Origin: DATAFF01 sp036257595
GTDB lineage: Bacteria > Pseudomonadota > Alphaproteobacteria > Rhizobiales > Aestuariivirgaceae
Assembly (NCBI GenBank): GCA_036257595.1
Contig: DATAFF010000142.1
Location: 1 to 13,017 of the forward strand
Length of the DNA stretch: 13,017 nucleotides
Direction: 5' to 3'
The translations under genes and the position numbers were made by a program. The stretch's first letter is position 1; each line of letters begins with the position of its first letter. A model generated the notes under the pieces. That model made no database searches. It was not told the origin of the DNA and worked only from the letters and a program-made list of their open reading frames with translations. Shown piece after piece: positions 6,597-12,742 of this stretch.

Positions 6597-7467
6597 GGCG
6601 CCGGCCCCGCGCCGCCCCCGCGGCCGTCACCGCATTGAGGAACAAGAGCACCATCATGACCGCCATCAGCACCATTGACAGCGCCGCCCCGAACGGCCAG
6701 TCGCGCGCGCTCAGAAACTGGTCATAGATCAGGTTGCCGACCATCTGCACCTTGCCGCCGCCAAGGAGATCCGGGGTGACGAAATTGCCGATCGACAGCA
6801 CGAAGACGAACACCGCCCCGGCCGCCACCCCCGACGCCGTCAAGGGCAAGGTGACCCTGAGAAATGTCACCCACGGCCCGGCGCCGAGATCGCGCGACGC
6901 CTCGGCGAGCGACGGATCGAGCCGCTGCAGCGCCGAATAGACCGCCAGGATGACGAAGGGCACGTAGTTGTAAACGAGCCCCAGCACCACCGCGAAGCTG
7001 TTATAGAGAATGGGCAGCGGCTCCGCGGCAAGCCCGGCGCCGATCAGCACCCGGTTGATCAGCCCCTCGCGGTTGAGCAGCACGATCCACGCATAGGTGC
7101 GGATCAGATAGTTGGTCCAGAACGGCAGCATGGCGAGGAACAGGAGTGCGGTCTGCCGCCGCGGCGGCTGCAGCGTGATCGCATAGGCCGCCGGATAGCC
7201 GATCAGGAGCGCGATCAGCGTCGCCGCACCGGCGTCGCTGGCGCTGTCGAGGAAGATCGTCGCATAGAGCGGATCGAACGCCCGCCGGAAATTCTCCAGC
7301 GTTGGTGTTGCCCAGTCGACGCCGCCATAGACGCCGCGCTCGAAGAACGCGACCGCCAGCACGAGCAGCGACGGCACCACCATGAACACCACGAGCCAGC
7401 CAAGGCCAGGGGCCATGAGCAGGCTCGCGGTAAGCGGCGGGCCGTCGCGCTCTCCGGATGACCGCAA
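6589..7467 (-). CDS. potB: ABC transporter permease, PotB-like (polyamine-type)
   Basis: This 292-residue permease has about six membrane spans, beginning with LLMAPGLGWLVVFMVVPSLL. It carries the PotB-typical PFWTNYLIRTYAW (115-127) and an EAA loop LAEASRDLGAGPWVTF (about 187-202). A TTG start at 7467 is chosen because GAGAAGG lies about 9 bases upstream; an in-frame ATG at 7416 would still keep the first span but has no visible ribosome-binding site. The gene begins 18 bases after the potD stop and overlaps potC by 8. It pairs with PotC to form the channel. Confidence 0.87.
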   Translation of the reverse strand: MRSSGERDGPPLTASLLMAPGLGWLVVFMVVPSLLVLAVAFFERGVYGGVDWATPTLENFRRAFDPLYATIFLDSASDAGAATLIALLIGYPAAYAITLQPPRRQTALLFLAMLPFWTNYLIRTYAWIVLLNREGLINRVLIGAGLAAEPLPILYNSFAVVLGLVYNYVPFVILAVYSALQRLDPSLAEASRDLGAGPWVTFLRVTLPLTASGVAAGAVFVFVLSIGNFVTPDLLGGGKVQMVGNLIYDQFLSARDWPFGAALSMVLMAVMMVLLFLNAVTAAGAARGRRHA

Positions 7468-7485
7468 GGTCGCCAGCCTTCTCGG

Positions 7486-8535
7486 CTATTTCGCCGACAT
7501 CACCTCGGTGACCACCTTTGAGAAGGTCTTCATTCCCTCGCCGAGATCGCGCAGTTGCTCATATTTCAAGAGATCGGCCGGCGCATAGGCAAGGTTGGGG
7601 TATTTTTCGAACATTGCTTTGTCGAGAGCATCCATCGCCGCCTTGTTCGGCACCTTGTACATGATGTTCTCGGCCACCCATTTGCCGGTGTCGGGCTTTA
7701 GGATGTAGTCGATGAATTTGTGCGCCGCCTCCTGGTTCGGGGAGTTGCCGACCACCACCATCGTGTCGACCCACAGATCCGACCCTTCCTTGGGCACGAC
7801 ATATTTGATCTTGTCGTTCTCGGTGATTCCGTAATTGCACCACCCGTCCCATGCCTGGACGAGATGCGCTTCCCCCGACACCAGCTTCGAGTAGAAGGTG
7901 GTGTCGTCATAGGCGAGCAGCGTCTTCTTGGCGTCGGTCAGCAGCGCCTTGACCTGCTCGAGCTTTGCCGGGTCGGTCTCGTTGACCGACATGCCGAGCG
8001 CCAGCTCGCCCGCCCCCATCAGCCACCGGTCGGTCGCCAGCATGGTTGTCTTGCCCTTCAGCGCCTCGTCCGGCTTGAGCAGATCGTTCCAGCTGTCCGG
8101 CGCCTCCTTGACGATGTCGGAGCGATAGCAGAGTCCGGTCGTCCCCCAGGCATAGGGGATCGAGAACTGGTTGCCGGGATCGTGCTTGAGCGCCGCCGCC
8201 TCCGGGTAGAGGTTCGTCAGATTGGGGATCTTGGAATGGTCGATCTTGCCGGCAATGCCGAGCTTCGCCAGAGCCTCGGCGAAGGGCGACGACACGAACA
8301 GCACGTCATAGCCCTTGCCGCCCGACGCCACCACCTTGCCCATGATGTCTTCATTGGTGGCGTGAACCGCCACCTCGACCTCGATGCCGGTCTCCGCCTT
8401 GAACTTCTCCGGCAGATCCTTCGGCATATAGCCGTCCCAGTTGGAGATCACGATCTTGCCTTCGGCAAGAGCGACTGCACTGAAGCCCGGCGCACCGATA
8501 AGGAGCGCCACGGCCAGGCCCACCGTCCTGATCAT
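7486..8535 (-). CDS. potD: Periplasmic polyamine-type substrate-binding protein, PotD/PotF-like
   Basis: The 349-residue binding protein captures the solute in the periplasm for PotB/PotC. MIRTVGLAVALLIGAPGFSAVALA is a Sec signal peptide with likely cleavage after Ala24. ATG 8535 is preceded by GAGAGGA; the longer open frame to 8598 would bury the signal. Family features include ISNWDGYMP (30-38), FSIPYAWGTTGL, YVVPKEGSDLWVDTM and IDYILKPD. Compared with E. coli PotD ligand residues as I recall them, Trp33, Tyr36, Ser83, Trp229, Trp255, Asp257 and Tyr293 are in place, but the acidic residue near Glu171 is not (ATDRWLM). The ligand may therefore differ from spermidine. No potA-type ATPase is adjacent. 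Confidence 0.9.
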   Translation of the reverse strand: MIRTVGLAVALLIGAPGFSAVALAEGKIVISNWDGYMPKDLPEKFKAETGIEVEVAVHATNEDIMGKVVASGGKGYDVLFVSSPFAEALAKLGIAGKIDHSKIPNLTNLYPEAAALKHDPGNQFSIPYAWGTTGLCYRSDIVKEAPDSWNDLLKPDEALKGKTTMLATDRWLMGAGELALGMSVNETDPAKLEQVKALLTDAKKTLLAYDDTTFYSKLVSGEAHLVQAWDGWCNYGITENDKIKYVVPKEGSDLWVDTMVVVGNSPNQEAAHKFIDYILKPDTGKWVAENIMYKVPNKAAMDALDKAMFEKYPNLAYAPADLLKYEQLRDLGEGMKTFSKVVTEVMSAK

Positions 8536-8609
8536 TCCTCTCTCCCTGTTTTGTTCTCCCAGCAATGAAGGTTCGCATGGGAGGGAGAGATCGGGCAAGC
8601 GCTAGAGCA

Positions 8610-8780
8610 TTATGTTCGAGCCAGCTCGAGGATCTCCGCCACGGTTGGCGCCTTCGGCTGGTCCACCGGCTCGACACCCGGGATCGGAGCGTCGAGTTTC
8701 ACGATCGTCCGGAAGGCAAGAACCGCCAGGACGAAGTTGATCGATAGGCCCGTAGCCCCGATGAGAAGCGTCTCGCTCAT
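8610..8780 (-). CDS. Small single-span membrane protein (56 aa), unknown function
   Basis: A 57-codon frame starts at ATG 8780 and ends at TAA 8612-8610. Its product begins MSETLLIGATGLSINFVLAV, has one hydrophobic span (about residues 5-26), then a polar proline-rich tail (KLDAPIPGVEPVDQPKAPT) and a short helix AEILELART. Third codon positions are mostly G or C, as in real genes here. The ribosome-binding site is weak (GGGGC). A TAATAT -10-like hexamer sits at 8814-8809, about 22 bases before the start after allowing for the start site. It lies 74 bases upstream of potD on the same strand, so it may be the first gene of the transporter operon. I do not recognise a family. Confidence 0.5.
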   Translation of the reverse strand: MSETLLIGATGLSINFVLAVLAFRTIVKLDAPIPGVEPVDQPKAPTVAEILELART

Positions 8781-8954
8781 GGCAATTTTGCCCCGATGTC
8801 ACTTGCCGATATTAGGAGCGAGTCTGGTTAAAATTCCGTATCGGGGTTAACCAATGATGAACAACCGGTTCAGCTTCCATTCTGCGGCAGTAGGACAGAG
8901 TACCATTTGCCAGGGACGGACTCTGAATTGCGAAGAGACGAGAGGGAGCGAGCC

Positions 8955-9038
8955 ATGTTCATCGCATCAACCCGGCACGCAGCAGTTTTCGCCACTGGTT
9001 TCCTGCTTCTTTCCATGGCTTGGATGCTCAACATTTGA
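8955..9038 (+). CDS. Possible 27-aa hydrophobic small protein
   Basis: A 28-codon frame (27 residues and TGA) is preceded by a purine-rich GAGAGGGAGCGAG about 3-5 bases before the ATG. The product begins MFIASTRHAAVFATG and continues into a hydrophobic stretch FLLLSMAWMLNI that could span or dock to the membrane. It is too short to judge from codon bias, and I know no family for it. It stands alone upstream of an 11-bp hairpin that could end its transcript. Confidence 0.3.
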   Translation: MFIASTRHAAVFATGFLLLSMAWMLNI

Positions 9039-9076
9039 TCCCTGCGTGATTTACTACACTTAACCGCCTCTCTTAA

Positions 9077-9108
9077 CCAAGCTGGCAACAATTCTGTGTT
9101 GAGCTTGG
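9077..9108 (+). other. Stable hairpin upstream of response regulator
   Basis: CCAAGCT (9077-9083), a two-base GG bulge and CAAC (9086-9089) pair with GTTG (9098-9101) and AGCTTGG (9102-9108) around an 8-base loop. There is no following T-tract, so it is not a classic Rho-independent terminator. It could be an mRNA leader structure or the end of a short upstream transcript. Confidence 0.5.
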
Positions 9109-9175
9109 CAAAGCCAAGGACGGTGCTGCCCTGCTGCGCCGGATCTTGAGCGTTGACTAAGGGAGAGCCCGGATC

Positions 9176-9619
9176 ATGCATCCTCGCCACCCGGCCGATA
9201 TGGCCGACACGCCCGACGGTAGCGTCGCCCGGCGGCTCCGCCTGTTGCTGGCCGAGGATTGTCCCGCCTCGCGCCTTCTCACCGCCGCCCTGTTGCGCGG
9301 CCTCGGCTGCGAGATCGAGACGGTGGCTGACGGCGGCGATGCCGTGACCCGCGCCTCCGCCGCCTCCTTCGATCTGATCCTTCTCGACATCGACATGCCG
9401 GTGATCGACGGCATCAAGGCGGCGCGGCTCATCCGCTCCCGCCTCGGGCCCGCCACGCCCTTGATCGTGGCGCTATCCGGCTACAGTGCCGCCAATTGCC
9501 TGCGCGACACGGCGCGGACCGCCTTCGATGCCATCATCCAGAAGCCGACCGGCCGGCGCGAGCTCGCCGCCCTGCTCGCCCTCGCAGGCAGGCCCGCGAC
9601 TCACTCCTCGTCGGGCTGA
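9176..9619 (+). CDS. Single-domain response regulator (receiver only)
   Basis: This 147-residue protein is one CheY-like receiver domain without an output domain. The acidic pair is Glu27-Asp28 (LLLAEDCPASR), the phosphoacceptor is Asp71 (LILLDIDMPVIDG), the switch serine is Ser101 (IVALSGYS) and the conserved lysine is Lys123 (IQKPTG). Such proteins pass phosphate or change partner contacts in phosphorelays, chemotaxis or cell-cycle control. No histidine kinase is nearby, so the partner is unknown. ATG 9176 is chosen because GGGAGAG lies about 10 bases upstream; ATG 9200 is the alternative and would trim a non-conserved leader. It is convergent with, and overlaps by 19 bases, a small minus-strand gene. 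Confidence 0.9.
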   Translation: MHPRHPADMADTPDGSVARRLRLLLAEDCPASRLLTAALLRGLGCEIETVADGGDAVTRASAASFDLILLDIDMPVIDGIKAARLIRSRLGPATPLIVALSGYSAANCLRDTARTAFDAIIQKPTGRRELAALLALAGRPATHSSSG

Positions 9620-9759
9620 CCGGCCGCCTCGGCCTGGTCCTCGATCGTCTTCAGCATATGCATGAACTCTTTGAGTTCCGGACTGACCTCGCGGGCCCTG
9701 CGCTTCGGCGAATTGCCCCGTTCGATGCGCCCCTGATCGGATTGTTGGCCGTTCCCCAT
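9601..9759 (-). CDS. Small hypothetical protein (52 aa), charged
   Basis: The product begins MGNGQQSDQGRIERGNSPKR, continues with VSPELKEFMHMLKTIEDQ and ends acidic (AAGQPDEE). It is highly charged with one amphipathic helix and no membrane segment. ATG 9759 is chosen because GGAG lies 8 bases upstream; the frame stays open to 9822 but those residues look non-coding. Its end overlaps the end of the response regulator by 19 bases, tail to tail. No family recognised. Confidence 0.5.
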   Translation of the reverse strand: MGNGQQSDQGRIERGNSPKRRAREVSPELKEFMHMLKTIEDQAEAAGQPDEE

Positions 9760-9865
9760 CGGATATGCTCCGTACATTGTCCAACGTCCCCGAAAAGATC
9801 TCGATGGCGCGATCCTGCGCACACCGGGCCTAACGAATGGCTAATGCGTTGGACTGCCGTCCCCT

Positions 9866-9894
9866 CCGCCGCTCGCGAAACCCCTGAGCGGCGG
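9866..9894 (-). terminator. Hairpin downstream of EutA-like gene
   Basis: CCGCCGCTC (9866-9874) pairs perfectly with GAGCGGCGG (9886-9894) around an 11-base loop. It lies 65 bases beyond the stop of the minus-strand racemase-like gene. There is no T-tract, so any terminator role is uncertain. The rest of 9760-9958 shows no gene. Confidence 0.35.
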
Positions 9895-9958
9895 CATTCC
9901 CGGCCGCCCCGCTAAGGGTTCAACACGGCAGGAATAGGGCCAAGCCGCGTGCTTCGCA

Positions 9959-10768
9959 TCAAGCGATTGGAAGTGTGAACAACTTTCCGAATTGCGGCAG
10001 GCTATCCTGGATGCCGGCAAGCCTGAGCGCGTGCCACGCCATGGCGTGGTTCGACGAGGTGACGGGAACGCCAACCTCGGCCTCGATCGCGGCTGCCGCT
10101 TCGGCAAGTCTGACCGAGGTGCAGGACACGAACACCGCATCGACGTCCGCCGCCGTCAGGATGCGCCTGATCCCCGCCTTGACCGAAGCCGGCGTGATCG
10201 CCGCAACAATCCGGTCATTGCCTTCATTGAACGAGCCGAACACCGGCACGTCGAAGCCGCGCGCCGTGATGTAGTCGGCCACGATCTGGTTGACCTCGGC
10301 GCGATAGGGCGTGAGCACGGCGATTCGCTGCGCCCCAAGCGCGGTGAAGGCCGCGAAGGCGGCGGTGACCGGCGTCGTCGCCGGCGCCTCCTGGCCCCCC
10401 TCGCGGATCTTTGCGAACACCCCGTCCTCGCCGATCGCCATCGACGCCGAGGTGCAGCCGAAGGCGATCGCATCGAGCGGATTGCCCGGCAGGATCAGCG
10501 ACGCCGCCGGCGCGATGCGGGGCTCCATCGCCCGAAGTGATTCCGGCGTGATGATCGGGTCGTTGTACAGCCGGCTCTCATACAGCGCGACACCGGGCAG
10601 CGCCGCGAAAATAGCGCGCCATTCATGCTCGATGGTGAAGTCGCTCGCCAGCACGATGAGGCCGATCCGCGCCCGCTCGCCGATTCCGCCGTCGGTTTCG
10701 AACGGCAGATGCTCGATCAGGATCATTTCGCGGGGGGCGGAGCGGGATTGGCGAGCGGAAACGGGCAT
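9959..10768 (-). CDS. Asp/Glu racemase-superfamily protein, EutA/arylmalonate decarboxylase-like
   Basis: The 269-residue protein has the two-cysteine racemase fold. RIGLIVLASDFTIEHEWR (34-51) opens the first half, with FGCTSAS (Cys105) as the first catalytic motif. IAVLTPYRAEVNQIVADY opens the second half, with VSCTSVR (Cys216) as the second motif, then VTSSNHAMAWHALRLAG. These phrases resemble the ectoine-utilisation protein EutA, maleate isomerase and arylmalonate decarboxylase group. No other ectoine gene (eutB-E, doeA) is present, so the substrate is open. ATG 10768 has GGAG 8 bases upstream; the frame extends to a TTG at 10795, which is less likely. It is divergent from the Zur-type gene with two palindromes in the 98-base gap. 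Confidence 0.85.
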   Translation of the reverse strand: MPVSARQSRSAPREMILIEHLPFETDGGIGERARIGLIVLASDFTIEHEWRAIFAALPGVALYESRLYNDPIITPESLRAMEPRIAPAASLILPGNPLDAIAFGCTSASMAIGEDGVFAKIREGGQEAPATTPVTAAFAAFTALGAQRIAVLTPYRAEVNQIVADYITARGFDVPVFGSFNEGNDRIVAAITPASVKAGIRRILTAADVDAVFVSCTSVRLAEAAAAIEAEVGVPVTSSNHAMAWHALRLAGIQDSLPQFGKLFTLPIA

Positions 10769-10826
10769 GGGGGGCTCTCCGAAGGGTTCGAACAAAGCCT
10801 AGCCGATCCGGTCATCCAGCGCAAAA

Positions 10827-10847
10827 CAATGGCGGAACGCGCCATTG
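10827..10847. promoter_or_regulatory. Perfect palindrome in eutA-like/zur divergent region
   Basis: CAATGGCG-GAACG-CGCCATTG is an 8-bp perfect inverted repeat with a 5-base spacer. It is centred between two divergent genes and four bases from the Zur-type palindrome. Its sequence does not resemble a Fur-family box, so it could be the operator of another regulator or a transcript hairpin. Confidence 0.45.
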
Positions 10848-10850
10848 ATG

Positions 10851-10863
10851 GTTACATTGTAAC
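10851..10863. promoter_or_regulatory. Probable Zur box overlapping the zur start region
   Basis: GTTACA-T-TGTAAC is a perfect 6-1-6 palindrome ending three bases before the ATG of the Fur/Zur-type gene. It resembles the GTTAYA-N-TRTAAC pattern I associate with Zur boxes. A protein bound here would block transcription or ribosome access, so zinc-dependent self-repression is the simplest reading. It also leaves no room for a Shine-Dalgarno sequence. Confidence 0.6.
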
Positions 10864-10866
10864 AGC

Positions 10867-11364
10867 ATGAACACCAAGCGCGTGTCCGGCGGCTTTCATG
10901 CCGCCGATCATGATCATGACGTCTGTACCGGCGACCTCGTCGCCCGCGCCGAGCGGGTCTGCGCCCGCCGCGGCAGCCGCCTGACCGGCCTGCGCCGCAA
11001 GGTCCTCATCGCCGTTGCCCGCAGTCATGAGGCGGCCGGCGCCTATGACATCATCGAGCGGCTCGCCGCATCGGGTCCCCGCCCGGCCCCAATGTCGGTC
11101 TACCGCGCCCTCGATTTTCTCGCCTCGCACGGTCTCGTTCACAAGATCGAGAGCCGCAACGCCTTTGTCGCCTGCAGCCATGGCCAGCATGAGGGCGAGG
11201 CGGTTCTCCTGGTCTGCGACGGCTGCGGCGCCGTCGCCGAGTTCGAGGCGGCAGCCAGCATGGCGGCGCTGGCGGATGCCGCCCGCGGCACCGGCTTTCG
11301 GCCGCGCCGCACCGTGGTCGAACTCCTCGGCCGCTGCCTGGGCTGCGCCGGGGCGGAGGGGTGA
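10867..11364 (+). CDS. zur: Fur-family zinc uptake regulator, Zur-type
   Basis: This 165-residue regulator would repress zinc-uptake genes when zinc is plentiful. The winged-helix part includes LTGLRRKVLIAVAR (39-52), YDIIERLA and the recognition region MSVYRALDFLASHGLVHKIES (76-96). The structural zinc site has Cys117 and Cys120 (CDGCG) with Cys157 and Cys160 (CLGC). A sensing site matches E. coli Zur as I recall it: His92, Cys103, His108 and Glu125. The VHKIES-N-AFVAC pattern favours Zur over Fur. The N-terminus is histidine-rich (HAADHDHD, 11-18). The only sensible start is ATG 10867, directly after the palindrome and without a ribosome-binding site, suggesting a leaderless mRNA. znuABC is not in the window. 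ispG follows after 80 bases. Confidence 0.9.
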   Translation: MNTKRVSGGFHAADHDHDVCTGDLVARAERVCARRGSRLTGLRRKVLIAVARSHEAAGAYDIIERLAASGPRPAPMSVYRALDFLASHGLVHKIESRNAFVACSHGQHEGEAVLLVCDGCGAVAEFEAAASMAALADAARGTGFRPRRTVVELLGRCLGCAGAEG

Positions 11365-11444
11365 CCGCGACCGGCCGAACCCTTGCCGAGGGCCGCCGAA
11401 ATCTGCAATAAGACGAACCAAGGATCGCAACTTAAGGTGCATGA

Positions 11445-12680
11445 ATGGGCTATTCGGCAATCGGGACGCGGCGTCACAGCATTGGCGTCAAGGTTGGCCA
11501 TGTGACGATCGGCGGCGGCGCCCCGGTGGTGGTCCAGTCGATGACCAACACCGACACCGCCGATGCCGCGGCGACCGCCAACCAGGTGGCCGAGCTGGCC
11601 CGTGCCGGCTCCGAATTGGTGCGCATCACCGTTGACCGCAGCGAGGCGGCGGCCGCCGTTCCGCAGATTCGCGACGCTCTCGACCGCATGGGCATGGTCG
11701 TGCCGCTCATCGGCGACTTCCACTATATCGGCCACACGCTGCTGCGCGACCATCCGGCCTGCGCCGAGGCGCTTGCGAAATACCGGATCAATCCCGGCAA
11801 TGTCGGGTTCGGCGAGAAGCAGGACCGCAATTTCGCGATGATGATCGAGAAGGCCTGCCAGTTCGGCAAGCCGGTGCGGATCGGCGTCAATTGGGGCTCG
11901 CTCGACCAGTCGATGCTGGCGCGGCTGATGGACGACAATGCCAAGCGACCCGAGCCGCTGGACGCCCGCCTGGTGATGCATGAGGCGATCGTTCAATCAG
12001 GCGTGACCTCGGCGAAGCGCGCCATCGAGCTCGGGCTGGGACCCGACCGCATCGTCATTTCGGCCAAGGTGTCGGAGGTGCAGGACCTCATCGCCGTCTA
12101 TCGCGAGCTCGCCCGCCGCACCGACCATGCCCTCCATCTCGGCCTGACGGAGGCCGGCATGGGCTCCAAGGGCATCGTCGCTTCCACGGCAGCGCTGGCG
12201 GTGGTCCTGCAGGAGGGGATCGGCGACACCATCCGCATCTCGCTCACGCCGGAGCCGGGCGGCGCCCGCACCCGCGAGGTCACCGTGGCCCAGGAGATCC
12301 TTCAGACGATGGGGCTGCGCTCCTTCATGCCCATGGTCATCGCCTGTCCTGGCTGCGGCCGCACCACCTCCACCGTGTTCCAGGAGCTCGCCCAGGACAT
12401 CCAGAGCCATATCCGCACCCGCATGCCGGTCTGGCAGAAGGCCTATCCCGGCTTCGAGACCCTGCAGCTCGCGGTGATGGGCTGTATCGTCAACGGTCCC
12501 GGCGAATCGAAGCACGCCGATATCGGCATCTCCCTGCCCGGCACCGGCGAGGTCCCGGCGGCACCGGTCTATATTGACGGCAAGAAGGTGAAGACTCTGC
12601 GCGGCAGCGACATCGGCCAGCAGTTCAAGGACATTGTCGAGACCTATGTCGCCGAGCGTTGGGGCGGTCAAAGGCAGTAG
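11445..12680 (+). CDS. ispG: 4-hydroxy-3-methylbut-2-enyl diphosphate synthase (IspG/GcpE)
   Basis: This cytoplasmic [4Fe-4S] enzyme converts 2-C-methyl-erythritol 2,4-cyclodiphosphate to HMBPP, the penultimate step of the MEP isoprenoid pathway. The 411-residue protein has a TIM-barrel part with PVVVQSMTNTDTAD (27-40), YRINPGNVG (113-121) and HLGLTEAGMGSKGIVAS (231-247). The cluster-binding part has Cys301 and Cys304 (CPGCGRTT), Cys347 (MGCIVNGPGE) and Glu354. The segment between the CxxC pair and Cys347 is longer than in E. coli. ATG 11445 has AAGG 7 bases upstream. The stop TAG 12678-12680 is the first TAG of a heptad repeat, which supplies the last two residues. Confidence 0.96.
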   Translation: MGYSAIGTRRHSIGVKVGHVTIGGGAPVVVQSMTNTDTADAAATANQVAELARAGSELVRITVDRSEAAAAVPQIRDALDRMGMVVPLIGDFHYIGHTLLRDHPACAEALAKYRINPGNVGFGEKQDRNFAMMIEKACQFGKPVRIGVNWGSLDQSMLARLMDDNAKRPEPLDARLVMHEAIVQSGVTSAKRAIELGLGPDRIVISAKVSEVQDLIAVYRELARRTDHALHLGLTEAGMGSKGIVASTAALAVVLQEGIGDTIRISLTPEPGGARTREVTVAQEILQTMGLRSFMPMVIACPGCGRTTSTVFQELAQDIQSHIRTRMPVWQKAYPGFETLQLAVMGCIVNGPGESKHADIGISLPGTGEVPAAPVYIDGKKVKTLRGSDIGQQFKDIVETYVAERWGGQRQ

Positions 12681-12742
12681 GCGTTAGGCAATAGGCAGTG
12701 AGTAAGAGCTCTTCTACTGCCGACTGCCGACTGCCTACTGCC
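12673..12742. repeat. Heptad repeat island 4 (TAGGCAG), palindrome between convergent genes
   Basis: GGCAGTAGGC (12673-12682) pairs perfectly with GCCTACTGCC (12733-12742). Inner units (TAGGCAA, TAGGCAG against ACTGCCG, ACTGCCT) add more pairing, around a loop containing the palindrome AAGAGCTCTT. The left arm carries the ispG stop and the right arm carries, on the minus strand, the stop of the VOC-protein gene. It may act as a two-way transcript end, although T-tracts are absent. Confidence 0.85.

Larger units (their letters stand above)
8781..9175. other. 395-bp divergent intergenic region with TTAACC motifs and a hairpin
   Basis: This region separates the small membrane protein (minus) from the response regulator (plus) and is AT-richer than its surroundings. 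It contains TTAACC at 8847-8852, 9060-9065 and 9073-9078. The last two are direct repeats 13 bases apart and resemble CtrA half-sites, although the classic CtrA spacing (TTAA-N7-TTAA) is not met. It also holds a 27-codon ORF and a stable hairpin, both listed separately. No convincing -35/-10 pair was found for the response regulator. Confidence 0.4.

Noticed and set aside
5772..6638. Plus-strand frame opposite potC
   Set aside because: Highly Arg/Asp/Gln-rich translation typical of the complement of a membrane protein gene.
7720..8568. Plus-strand frame opposite potD
   Set aside because: No domain is seen and it is fully antisense to a well-recognised binding protein with a signal peptide.
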